DNA of 51,136 nt from Candidatus Roseilinea mizusawaensis (GTDB taxonomy: Bacteria; Chloroflexota; Anaerolineae; J036; Brachytrichaceae), in NCBI GenBank assembly GCA_016841965.1, contig JAEANN010000033.1, positions 1 to 51,136 on the forward strand. Reading direction: 5' to 3'. Of the stretch, positions 8,254 to 16,080 are shown piece by piece. Under the pieces are notes generated by a model. The model saw nothing but the letters and a program-made list of their open reading frames with translations, ran no database searches and was not told where the DNA came from. A program made the translations under genes and the position numbers. Numbering within the stretch: the first letter of the stretch is position 1; each line of letters opens with the position of its first letter.

Positions 8254-9306
8254 ATGAGCGTGCGCAACGCAACATATAAGCCCTGGGCATGGACGCAATC
8301 CCTGTTCGCCGACGGCAACATTCTGCGCCTCTTCATTGCTTGTGTGGCCATCTTTGTGGGGATGAGCATCCTCAAACCAGATGTGTTTCCCACTGCGGAG
8401 AACTTCCTGTCAATGGGCAGCCAGTTCCCCGAGATCGGGATTCTGGCTATGGCCATCATGATCACCATGTTGACGGGTGGGATTGATCTGTCGGTAGTGA
8501 GCATCGCCAATCTATCTGGCGTGCTGGCTGCGCTGGTCATTCGCGCGCTGATCCCGGCCGATGCAGAAGCCGGCCAGGTCATGATGGGCCTGGCAGCGGC
8601 AATTACCGCAGCGTTCCTCAGCGGCGCGCTGGCCGGCTTGATCAATGGCGCGCTGGTCGCCTATGTCAATTTGACGCCTATTCTGGCCACGCTTGGCACC
8701 ATGACCCTTTACACCGGTCTGACGGTGGCCATGACGCGCGGCAATGCTGTCTTCGCCGAAAACCGCCTGGTCTTTATTGGCAACACTAATGTGCTGGGCT
8801 TCATCCCCATTCCTCTGATCATCTTTGCCGTCGTGGTGGCCCTGTTCGCCCTGTTGCTGAACCGCACGCCGTTCGGCGTCAAGGTGTATATGATCGGCAG
8901 CAATATCAACGCCGCGCGCTTCTCCGGCATCAATGTGCGGCGTGTCCTGTTGACTACGTACATCATCAGCGGCTTGTTGGCTGCCGTGGTTGCCGTGATC
9001 TTTCTGGGCCGCAACAATTCAGCCAAGTGGGACTTTGCGCCTTCCTATGTGTTGCAGGCGATCGTGGTCGCTGTGTTGGCCGGCGTTAATCCCAGCGGTG
9101 GATCAGGCCGCGTGCTTGGCATCGTGCTGGCCATTCTCGCCTTGCAATTTGTGTCCACCGGCATGAACATGCTGCTATTCACGATCAGTGGTGGGCAGTT
9201 CTTCAAGGAATTCGCCTGGGGCGCTTTGTTGCTCACCATCATGGTGGCCAACCATCTCAGCGAACAACGGCGATCCAAATCAGCTCGTCGGCCAAAAGCG
9301 GAGTAA
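8254..9306 (+). CDS. Sugar ABC transporter permease, second subunit (RbsC/RhaQ type)
   Basis: This 350-residue member of the same permease family has the paired motif LTGGIDLSVVSIANLSG in the first third and VLAGVNPSGGSGRVLG near residue 275. The start at ATG 8254 is chosen because a longer frame from 8164 overlaps the previous permease and adds a non-membrane tail unlike the family. It is the fourth gene of the operon. The five-base gap to the kinase gene implies co-translation. Confidence 0.9.
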   Translation: MSVRNATYKPWAWTQSLFADGNILRLFIACVAIFVGMSILKPDVFPTAENFLSMGSQFPEIGILAMAIMITMLTGGIDLSVVSIANLSGVLAALVIRALIPADAEAGQVMMGLAAAITAAFLSGALAGLINGALVAYVNLTPILATLGTMTLYTGLTVAMTRGNAVFAENRLVFIGNTNVLGFIPIPLIIFAVVVALFALLLNRTPFGVKVYMIGSNINAARFSGINVRRVLLTTYIISGLLAAVVAVIFLGRNNSAKWDFAPSYVLQAIVVAVLAGVNPSGGSGRVLGIVLAILALQFVSTGMNMLLFTISGGQFFKEFAWGALLLTIMVANHLSEQRRSKSARRPKAE

Positions 9307-9311
9307 ATATC

Positions 9312-10871
9312 ATGACGCAGGCACCTCCTTATTTGATGGGGGTGGACTTCGGCACCGAGAGCGTGCGCGTTGGCCTGTTCACCTCCGATGGCGCGCCAGT
9401 GATTCTGTGCGCCGAGTCCTATCCCCTCCATCATCCTCAACCTGGCTGGGCCGAACAGCTCCCCGATACCTGGTGGGCTGCCTTTGTCAAAGCTGCGCGG
9501 CGGGCAATTCAGGAAAGCGCCATTGACCCGCGCAATGTGGCTGCCATCGGCGCAGATTGCACCAGTTGCACAGTAGTCTTTATGGACGAACAGTTCCGCC
9601 CGTTGCGGCCGGCCATCATCTGGATGGACGTGCGCGCCGCCGAGCAGGCCGGCCGCATCGCTCAAAGCGGCCATCCCATGTTGCGCTACAACGGCTTTGG
9701 CAACGTCTCTGCCGAGTGGATGCCGTGCAAAGCGTTATGGGTCAAAGAAAACGAGCCGCATGTCTATCAACGCGCCGCCCATATCGGCGAGTTTATTGAC
9801 TGGCTGACCCATCGCTTGACTGGTCAGTGGACTGCCAGCATCAATAACGCCAGCATTCGCTGGTACTATGACCGCCACGAAGGCGGATGGTCGCCTTCGT
9901 TCTACGAGACGATCGGCTTGGCCGATTTGATTGAACGCTTCCCGCAGCGCGTGCTAGACATGGGCCAGGTGGCCGGCGCGCTGCTGCCCGGGCCGGCTGC
10001 CGAGCTGGGACTGCCGGCCGGCATCCCGGTGGCCCAAGGCGGCGCAGACGCCTATGTTGCCATGTTTGGACTCAACGTGGTCTCACCGGGCAAACTGGCC
10101 TTCATCACCGGCTCCTCTCACCTGATGCTCGGTCAGACCGACCGCCCGTTACACGCGCAAGGCATCTTCGGCGCGTTTACCGACGCACTGCTGCCCGGCC
10201 AGTACACCCTCGAAGGTGGGCAGGTCTCGACCGGCTCGGTCGTTAAGTGGTTTAAGGATCATTTTTGTGAGGCCGAGGCGGCGCTTGCCCGCGCGCGCGG
10301 CGTAGACACATACACCGTGCTCAACGAGATGGCCGCGCAAATCCCGCTCGGCTCAGAGGGCCTGATCGTGCTCGACTACTTTCAGGGCAACCGCACACCC
10401 TATGTCGATTCGCTGGCGCGCGGCATCGTCTGGGGCCTATCACTCAAGCATACCACCGGCCATCTCTTTCGCGCGATTTTGGAAGGCATTGCTTATGGCT
10501 CCGAGCACATCTTCCGCACTTTTCGCCAGCACGGCTACAACGTACAAGAGATTGTTGCCGCCGGCGGCCCCACACGCAGCCGGCTGTGGATGCAGATTCA
10601 CGCCGATGTCAGCGGTGTCCCCATCATCCTGACACAGTCACCCGACGCGCCGGCGCTCGGGTCGGCTATTTTGGCCGCGGTCGCAGCCGGCCTGTATCCT
10701 GATCCATCGACGGCAGCCGGCCAGATGGTGCGCGTCGCCGCGCGCATCGAGCCGGACACGCAGCGACACGCCGCGTATCAGTTCTACGTTGACCAGTACA
10801 TCGCCACTTATCCACGCCTAAAGGAACTGATGCATGCCATGGCTCTGCATCAGGCCAGGCGGACCGATTGA
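9312..10871 (+). CDS. FGGY-family carbohydrate kinase
   Basis: This 519-residue protein has the two actin-like ATPase domains of FGGY kinases. Residues 9-18 read GVDFGTESVR (phosphate 1). Later come the substrate-domain HPQPGWAEQ segment (about 39-47) and GGPTRSRLWMQIHADVSGVP, the C-terminal family signature. The family phosphorylates sugars or polyols such as ribulose, xylulose, glycerol, erythritol or apulose with ATP. The exact substrate cannot be read from sequence. Its place after a transporter implies action on the freshly imported compound. The stop overlaps a TTG that could start the next gene, but the ATG at 10931 is preferred there. Confidence 0.9.
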   Translation: MTQAPPYLMGVDFGTESVRVGLFTSDGAPVILCAESYPLHHPQPGWAEQLPDTWWAAFVKAARRAIQESAIDPRNVAAIGADCTSCTVVFMDEQFRPLRPAIIWMDVRAAEQAGRIAQSGHPMLRYNGFGNVSAEWMPCKALWVKENEPHVYQRAAHIGEFIDWLTHRLTGQWTASINNASIRWYYDRHEGGWSPSFYETIGLADLIERFPQRVLDMGQVAGALLPGPAAELGLPAGIPVAQGGADAYVAMFGLNVVSPGKLAFITGSSHLMLGQTDRPLHAQGIFGAFTDALLPGQYTLEGGQVSTGSVVKWFKDHFCEAEAALARARGVDTYTVLNEMAAQIPLGSEGLIVLDYFQGNRTPYVDSLARGIVWGLSLKHTTGHLFRAILEGIAYGSEHIFRTFRQHGYNVQEIVAAGGPTRSRLWMQIHADVSGVPIILTQSPDAPALGSAILAAVAAGLYPDPSTAAGQMVRVAARIEPDTQRHAAYQFYVDQYIATYPRLKELMHAMALHQARRTD

Positions 10872-10930
10872 TCGATAGCAACCAGCACAGACACAAGAAC
10901 ATCGGACGTCTGGCGTTCTCAAAACAAACT

Positions 10931-11929
10931 ATGAATCACGATTTTGCTGCTCAGGCCTTGCGTCACATGACCCGCATTCGCCTGTTTGAAGAACGCACCC
11001 TCGAAGTCCTCATGCAGGGCAAGCTCGCCAGCACCATGTGTCATGTCAGCATTGGCCAAGAAGCCGTGGCCGCCGGCGTGTGTATGGCCATGCAGCCACA
11101 AGACTATCTCACCAGCACACATCGCGGACATGGTCACCTGATCGCCCGCGGCGGAGATCTTGCACGCATGATGGCCGAGCTAATGGGCAAGGCAACCGGC
11201 TATTGCAAAGGCCGCGGTGGTTCAATGCACATCACCGATATGGCTCTGGGTCACCTGGGCGCCAATGGCATTGTGGGTGGACACATCGGCATTGCAGTGG
11301 GCGCCGGCCTCTGGTCCAGCCTGTCGCAGAATCGCGCCGTAACCATGTGCCTGTTTGGCGACGGCGCAGTGACCGAAGGCGTCTTTCATGAGGCCATGAA
11401 TATGGCAGCCGTGTTCCGTTTGCCAGTGGTCTTTGTCTGCGAAAACAACCAGTACGCCATGTCGCTGCCGTGGTCAAAGTCCACGCCGGCCGTCGATTTC
11501 AAGACCCGCGCCGCTGCCTATGCTCTGCCCGGCGTGGACGTGGATGGCCAGGATGTAGCAGCCGTCTACCAGGCCGCCTGCGCAGCAGCCGATCGCGCCC
11601 GGCGTGGCGATGGCCCAACGCTCATCGGCGCACACACCTACCGTTTTTTCGGCCACTCGCGCGGCGATCCTTCTGCCTATCGAGACCCCGAAGAGGAAAA
11701 GCGCTGGCGCGCCCGCGATCCCCTCCCGCTGTTCAAAGCCCGCGCATTGGCCGAGGGGTGGCTGGATGAGGACGCCATTGTGCGCATCGAGACAGAGGCG
11801 CGCCAGGCCATTGACGCAGCCGTCGCGGCTGCCGAAGCCGCTCCGCCGGCTGCAGACAGCGTCGCGTTTGAAGATGTATACGCGCCCTCTGGCGCACAGC
11901 AGTTGATAGACAAGGCAGTCTCAGCATGA
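10931..11929 (+). CDS. Thiamine-diphosphate-dependent dehydrogenase E1 component, alpha subunit
   Basis: This 332-residue protein is of the pyruvate/acetoin dehydrogenase E1 alpha type. It has HRGHGHLIARG at about 65-75, KGRGGSMHI at 93-101 and the thiamine diphosphate motif from GDG (143-145) to ENN (171-173). The ATG at 10931 places the start about ten residues before the conserved RIRLFEE segment, as in relatives. A TTG at 10868 would add 21 unrelated residues. The stop overlaps the start of the beta subunit (ATGA). It would form an alpha2-beta2 enzyme that decarboxylates a 2-oxoacid, or cleaves an acyloin such as acetoin, and passes the acyl group to lipoamide. The operon context suggests a non-standard substrate. 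Confidence 0.9.
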   Translation: MNHDFAAQALRHMTRIRLFEERTLEVLMQGKLASTMCHVSIGQEAVAAGVCMAMQPQDYLTSTHRGHGHLIARGGDLARMMAELMGKATGYCKGRGGSMHITDMALGHLGANGIVGGHIGIAVGAGLWSSLSQNRAVTMCLFGDGAVTEGVFHEAMNMAAVFRLPVVFVCENNQYAMSLPWSKSTPAVDFKTRAAAYALPGVDVDGQDVAAVYQAACAAADRARRGDGPTLIGAHTYRFFGHSRGDPSAYRDPEEEKRWRARDPLPLFKARALAEGWLDEDAIVRIETEARQAIDAAVAAAEAAPPAADSVAFEDVYAPSGAQQLIDKAVSA

Positions 11930-12924
11930 CCACATTAATGTTTCGAGATGCGCTGCGCCAGGCATTGCGCGAGGAAATGCAACGCGACCCGCGGGTGTTT
12001 GTGCTGGGCGAAGATATCGGACGCTACGGCGGCGCATACGCCGTCACAAAAGGCTTGCTCGAAGAGTTTGGCCCCCGCCGCGTCATCGACACCCCCATGT
12101 CCGAGGGGACGATTGTGGGCGCCGCAGTCGGCGCAGCCATGGTAGGCGGCCGGCCGGTTGCCGAGATCATGTACGTGGACTTCATGGCCTACGCCATGGA
12201 TCAACTGGTCAATCAGGCGGCCAAGATTCACTACATGTTCGGCGGCCAGATCAACGTGCCAATGGTGCTGCGCACCCAGCAGGGCACTGGGCGCGGCGCC
12301 GGCGCGCAACATAGCCAGAGCCTGGAGGCTTGGTTCACTCACGTCCCGGGCCTAAAAGTGATTGCCCCGGCCATTCCCGCCGACGCCAAAGGGCTGCTCA
12401 AGTCTGCCATCCGCGACGGCAATCCAATTGTCTTTCTTGAACACAAAGGACTCTATGCCCTGAAGGGTGAAGTCCCCGATGAGGAATACCTGACTCCAAT
12501 TGGCGTGGCACGTGTGGCGCGCGCCGGCGACGACCTCACGCTAATCAGTTACTCGCGCGGCGTGCACGTTGCGCTCGAAGCCGCCGATGAACTGGCCCGC
12601 GCCGGCATTCAGGCCGAGGTGCTCGACTTGCGCACGCTCAAACCGCTGGACATAGACGCGCTGATTGCTTCTGTGCGCCGCACCCGTCGTGTCGTTATCG
12701 TTCATGAAGCAACGTTGACCGGCGGCCTCGGTGCTGAAATTGCTGCCCGTCTGTCCGAGGCTCTCTTTGGGCGTCTGCTCGCCCCAGTGCAGCGTGTGGC
12801 TGCGTTCGATGTGCCGTTGCCGGCCAACTCGCGCCTGGAAAAGTTGATCGTCCCCGATGCTGCGCGCGTGGTGCAAGCTGCGCGAGCCGTCCTAAACTTT
12901 TCTCCTCAGGAGACAATCTCATGA
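11926..12924 (+). CDS. Thiamine-diphosphate-dependent dehydrogenase E1 component, beta subunit
   Basis: This 332-residue protein is the partner of the alpha subunit. It has the transketolase central and C-terminal domains. LGEDIGRYGGAY is near residue 26, the family TP/MSEGTIVG segment is near 60-67, and SRGVHVALEAADEL lies in the C-terminal domain. It overlaps the alpha gene by four bases and the lipoyl gene by four bases, so all three are probably translated together in fixed ratio. Confidence 0.92.
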   Translation: MTTLMFRDALRQALREEMQRDPRVFVLGEDIGRYGGAYAVTKGLLEEFGPRRVIDTPMSEGTIVGAAVGAAMVGGRPVAEIMYVDFMAYAMDQLVNQAAKIHYMFGGQINVPMVLRTQQGTGRGAGAQHSQSLEAWFTHVPGLKVIAPAIPADAKGLLKSAIRDGNPIVFLEHKGLYALKGEVPDEEYLTPIGVARVARAGDDLTLISYSRGVHVALEAADELARAGIQAEVLDLRTLKPLDIDALIASVRRTRRVVIVHEATLTGGLGAEIAARLSEALFGRLLAPVQRVAAFDVPLPANSRLEKLIVPDAARVVQAARAVLNFSPQETIS

Positions 12925-13175
12925 GCGAAGCACAACTCACTCCCATCGTCATGCCGCCGCTGGGCGATAGCGCCGACGAAATGCGCATTGTGCGCTGGCT
13001 GAAAGCCGAGGGCGATCAGGTGCACAAAGGCGACCCCCTTTTCGAGGTCGAAACCGACAAGACCACCCTGCAAGTAGAAGCCTATGCCGCCGGTACGCTT
13101 GCAGAAATTCGCGTTGGCGACGACCAGATCGCCCGCGTCGGCGACACTGTGGGCTGGATCGAAACACAGGCGTGA
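12921..13175 (+). CDS. Stand-alone lipoyl-domain protein (E2 lipoyl domain only)
   Basis: This 84-residue protein is a single biotin/lipoyl domain. The lipoylated Lys is residue 47 in ETDKTT. The rest matches the flattened beta-barrel of E2 N-termini (MPPLGDSADEMRIVRWL, then EGDQVHKGD). There is no linker, no peripheral-subunit-binding domain and no acyltransferase domain: the stop falls directly after the lipoyl domain. The next stretch (13176-13280) contains no remnant of these domains that I can recognise, so this looks like a true short protein rather than a truncation. It starts in an ATGA overlap with E1 beta. Confidence 0.9.
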   Translation: MSEAQLTPIVMPPLGDSADEMRIVRWLKAEGDQVHKGDPLFEVETDKTTLQVEAYAAGTLAEIRVGDDQIARVGDTVGWIETQA

Positions 13176-13280
13176 ACAACGGCTGTCCACCTGAAACACG
13201 TCCGATTCGCTCAGACAAGATAGCTCATACTCGCACTCATACTTGTGCCTATACTCGTATCCATCAAGGAGCAGAACATC

Positions 13281-14168
13281 ATGGACAAGATCGCTTTCCT
13301 CGGATTGGGAATCATGGGGCGTGGCATGGTTGATAACCTGCTCAAGGCCGGCTATGCTTTGACCGTGTGGAATCGCACCGCGCGCAAGTGCGCTCCCTTC
13401 ATCAAGCGCGGCGCAACTCCGGCAGCTACGCCGGCAGAGGCCGTTCAGGACGCTGATGTGATCCTCTACTGTCTGGCCGACGATGCGGCTGTCGAGGCAG
13501 TCGTTTTTGGGCCGCAGGGCATTTTGGAGGGCGTGCGTCCGGGTCAGATCGCCGTCAACATGACCACGCAGTTGCCGGCGCTCAGTCTGCGCGAAGCCGC
13601 CGCCTACAAAGCCAAAGGGGTTCATTTCTTGGACGCGCCGGTGTTTGGCAGCAAGAATGAAGCAGCCCATGCCGGCTTGTGGATTGTGGCCGGCGGCGAG
13701 CGACGCATCTTTCAGCGTGTCAAGCCAATCTTGGAGAAGCTGAGCGCCACCACGCACTATATGGGCGGTCACGGCAAGGGCGCCTCGATGAAGCTGGTGG
13801 GCAATCTCATCGTGGCGTCTCAATTGCATGCGCTGGGCGAAGCGATGATTCTGGCCGCCAAGGCCGGCCTGAACCCGCGCGATGTGTTGGACGTGCTGCA
13901 CGTCACCGACTTCAAGTCGCCCATCTTCGACGGCGTGGGCGCAATGCTCGTCGAGCGCAACTTTGAGACGCACTTTGCGCTGAAGCTGATGCTCAAAGAC
14001 GCTAACCTCATCGCCCGATTTGCCGAACAGTTACGTGCGCCGACGCCGGCTTCGGCGGTTATTCGTGAGACCATCAAAACAGCAGTCAATCAAGGCTGGG
14101 GCGAAGAAAACGCCTCGGCCCTCATCAAGGCGCTGGAGATGCAGGCCGGCGTTGAAGTCAAAGCCTGA
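13281..14168 (+). CDS. NAD(P)-dependent beta-hydroxyacid dehydrogenase (HIBADH/GLYR-like)
   Basis: This 295-residue protein has an N-terminal Rossmann fold (FLGLGIMG at about 5-12). The family substrate segment reads [17 protein letters not shown], close to the glyoxylate/succinic semialdehyde reductase branch. The catalytic Lys is in [11 protein letters not shown] at about 161-171. The start at ATG 13281 has a good ribosome binding site (AAGGAG at 13266-13271); a longer frame from 13245 would include that site. Members oxidise or reduce short 3-hydroxyacids or semialdehydes. In this operon it could act on a C3-C4 intermediate. Confidence 0.85.
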   Translation: MDKIAFLGLGIMGRGMVDNLLKAGYALTVWNRTARKCAPFIKRGATPAATPAEAVQDADVILYCLADDAAVEAVVFGPQGILEGVRPGQIAVNMTTQLPALSLREAAAYKAKGVHFLDAPVFGSKNEAAHAGLWIVAGGERRIFQRVKPILEKLSATTHYMGGHGKGASMKLVGNLIVASQLHALGEAMILAAKAGLNPRDVLDVLHVTDFKSPIFDGVGAMLVERNFETHFALKLMLKDANLIARFAEQLRAPTPASAVIRETIKTAVNQGWGEENASALIKALEMQAGVEVKA

Positions 14169-14236
14169 AAAGTTCCAGCATCACTTTTGTCTGTGCCGCC
14201 CGGCAGGCGGCTGACGCAAACACCGCAAGGAGTGCG

Positions 14237-15232
14237 ATGAAGAAAATTTTGAACAACCCCAAAGATTTCGTCCCCGAGATGCTCGATGGTTTGCTCAAGG
14301 CGCATCCCGATCAGTTGACGCATGCCGCCGGCGATGTGCATTGCATCGTGCGCGCCGACGCCCCGGTTCAGAACAAAGTGGCGCTGGCCACCGGCGGCGG
14401 CTCAGGCCACTTGCCCGTCTTCCTGGGCTATGTCGGCAGAGGGATGCTGGATGGCTGCGCGGTTGGAGATGTCTTTCAATCGCCCAGCGCCGATCAAATG
14501 CTGGAAGTCACGCGCCGTATTCATGGCGGGCGCGGTGTGTTGTATATCTATGGCAACTACGGCGGCGATATCATGAACTTCGACATGGCAGCTGAAATGG
14601 CGGCCATGGAAGATATCGAGGTGCGCACCGTGCTGGTGAAAGATGATGTGGTGTCCAACGCCGACCCGGAGAAGCGGCGCGGGGTGGCCGGCATGGTGTT
14701 CGCCTTCAAGTGTGCCGGCGCCAAGGCTGACCTGGGCGGATCATTGGACGAAGTGGAAGCCGTCGCGCGTAAGGCGCTGGCCAACACACGCACCATGGGC
14801 GTGGCGTTGACGCCCTGCATCGTGCCGCAAGTGGGCCGGCCCACCTTCAACCTTGGCGAGAACGAGATGGAAATGGGTATGGGCATCCACGGTGAACCGG
14901 GGGTCAGCCGCGAGTCGTTGAAGACAGCCGACGAAATTGCCGCCCGCATGTTGGCCGCAGTGCGCAGCGAAGTGCCGCTGGCCACCGGTGATCGCGTCGC
15001 TGTCATGGTCAACGGTCTGGGCGCCACGCCGCCTGAAGAGCTGTACATCGTTTATCGCAAAGTCCACGATGTCTTGGCTGCTGATGGCGTGCGTGTGCAC
15101 CGCGCCTATGTGGGCGAATATGCCACCAGCATGGAGATGGCTGGCTGCTCGCTCACTGTGATGAAGGTGGACGACGAACTGGCCGCGCTGCTCGATCATC
15201 CGGCCAGAACTCCCTTCTTCAGCCAGGCCTAA
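14237..15232 (+). CDS. Dihydroxyacetone kinase-like, DhaK-type substrate-binding subunit
   Basis: This 331-residue protein binds ketoses as a covalent hemiaminal on His. The key His is residue 218 in GIHGEPG. The substrate loop GGGSGHLP (53-60) and NYGGD (107-111) are also present. It pairs with the DhaL-type subunit downstream. The family includes true dihydroxyacetone kinases and erythrulose or other ketose kinases, so substrate is open. The start is the ATG at 14237 after AAGGAG (14226-14231). Confidence 0.9.
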   Translation: MKKILNNPKDFVPEMLDGLLKAHPDQLTHAAGDVHCIVRADAPVQNKVALATGGGSGHLPVFLGYVGRGMLDGCAVGDVFQSPSADQMLEVTRRIHGGRGVLYIYGNYGGDIMNFDMAAEMAAMEDIEVRTVLVKDDVVSNADPEKRRGVAGMVFAFKCAGAKADLGGSLDEVEAVARKALANTRTMGVALTPCIVPQVGRPTFNLGENEMEMGMGIHGEPGVSRESLKTADEIAARMLAAVRSEVPLATGDRVAVMVNGLGATPPEELYIVYRKVHDVLAADGVRVHRAYVGEYATSMEMAGCSLTVMKVDDELAALLDHPARTPFFSQA

Positions 15233-15266
15233 ATCCGCCCGTCGCACAAGGAGACGACAAAACGCC

Positions 15267-15899
15267 ATGATTTCATCTGCCCAAATTCTGCAAGCCATGC
15301 AGCGCGTTGGCCAAAAACTGGTGGCGCTCAAAGACGAGCTGAATCGCCTGGATGCCGCCATGGGTGACGGCGATCTTGGACTGAGCATGAGCAAGGGCGG
15401 CGAGGCGCTCCTGGCGCTGATCCACAACACGCCGTTGCGCGAAGGCGAAGACATCGGCAAGTACCTGGCGGCAGCCGGCGCTGCCTTTAATCGCGCTGCC
15501 CCCAGCACCATGGGCACGTTGCTGGCTACCGCCTTGATGCGTATGGGCAAAGAGGCCAAAGGCGCTACCATCCTTGATCTGCCCATGTTGAGCCGCATGG
15601 TCACCGCTGCCGACCAGGGCATCCAGGAACGCGGCAAAGCCAAACCCGGCGACAAAACAATTGTTGACGCCTTGCATCCGGCTGCCGAAGCATTTGCGAC
15701 GGCGCTTGCGAACGGCGCCCCCCTATCACAAGCCGGCGCAGCAATGTTGGCCGCAGCCGAACACGGTCGCGATGCCGCCATCGGCTTGCGCAGCAACATC
15801 GGGCGCGCCAGTTGGGTGGGTGAGCGCACCATCAATCAGCTAGACCCCGGCACCGTTCTGTGCGTTGAAATTCTCAAGACACTGGTTCATCCCGAATAA
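15267..15899 (+). CDS. Dihydroxyacetone kinase-like, DhaL-type nucleotide-binding subunit
   Basis: This 210-residue all-helical subunit has MGDGDLG at about 32-38, where Asp residues hold Mg-nucleotide, and PGDKTIVDAL at 127-136. The loop APSTMGTLL (about 78-86) differs from the GGTSG form in classic DhaL. No PTS-type DhaM is encoded nearby, so phosphate probably comes from ATP rather than phosphoenolpyruvate. It is the last gene of the operon and is followed by a strong hairpin at 15927. Confidence 0.88.
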   Translation: MISSAQILQAMQRVGQKLVALKDELNRLDAAMGDGDLGLSMSKGGEALLALIHNTPLREGEDIGKYLAAAGAAFNRAAPSTMGTLLATALMRMGKEAKGATILDLPMLSRMVTAADQGIQERGKAKPGDKTIVDALHPAAEAFATALANGAPLSQAGAAMLAAAEHGRDAAIGLRSNIGRASWVGERTINQLDPGTVLCVEILKTLVHPE

Positions 15900-15926
15900 G
15901 CCCACTGTGCGGGGACAGTGACACCC

Positions 15927-15964
15927 GAAGCCGGCGCAAAGTGGATATGCTTTGCGCCGGCTTC
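15927..15964 (+). terminator. Hairpin at the end of the catabolic operon
   Basis: A perfect 15-base stem (GAAGCCGGCGCAAAG and its complement) closes an 8-base loop, 27 bases after the DhaL stop. It lacks a run of T, so it may be a weak or Rho-aided terminator, or a 3' stability element. The rest of 15900-16080 shows no gene. Confidence 0.6.
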
Positions 15965-16080
15965 GTTGTGCGTCAGGCGCGGCCTATTCTGACTGCGTCT
16001 GGCGTATATCAAAAACAAAGCATTGGCATCCGTCAAGCGTTGCGGCAAACGGATCACCCAGCCTGTTCCCGCTCACAAAC

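Noticed and set aside
7635-8645. Minus-strand open frame of 336 codons
   Set aside because: It lies opposite two clear permease genes, has no family motifs, and its composition mirrors their hydrophobic codons.
12906-13973. Minus-strand open frame of 355 codons
   Set aside because: It crosses the lipoyl and dehydrogenase genes on the other strand and shows no domain or ribosome binding site.
14741-15835. Minus-strand open frame of 364 codons
   Set aside because: It is antisense to DhaK and DhaL, which have clear catalytic motifs.
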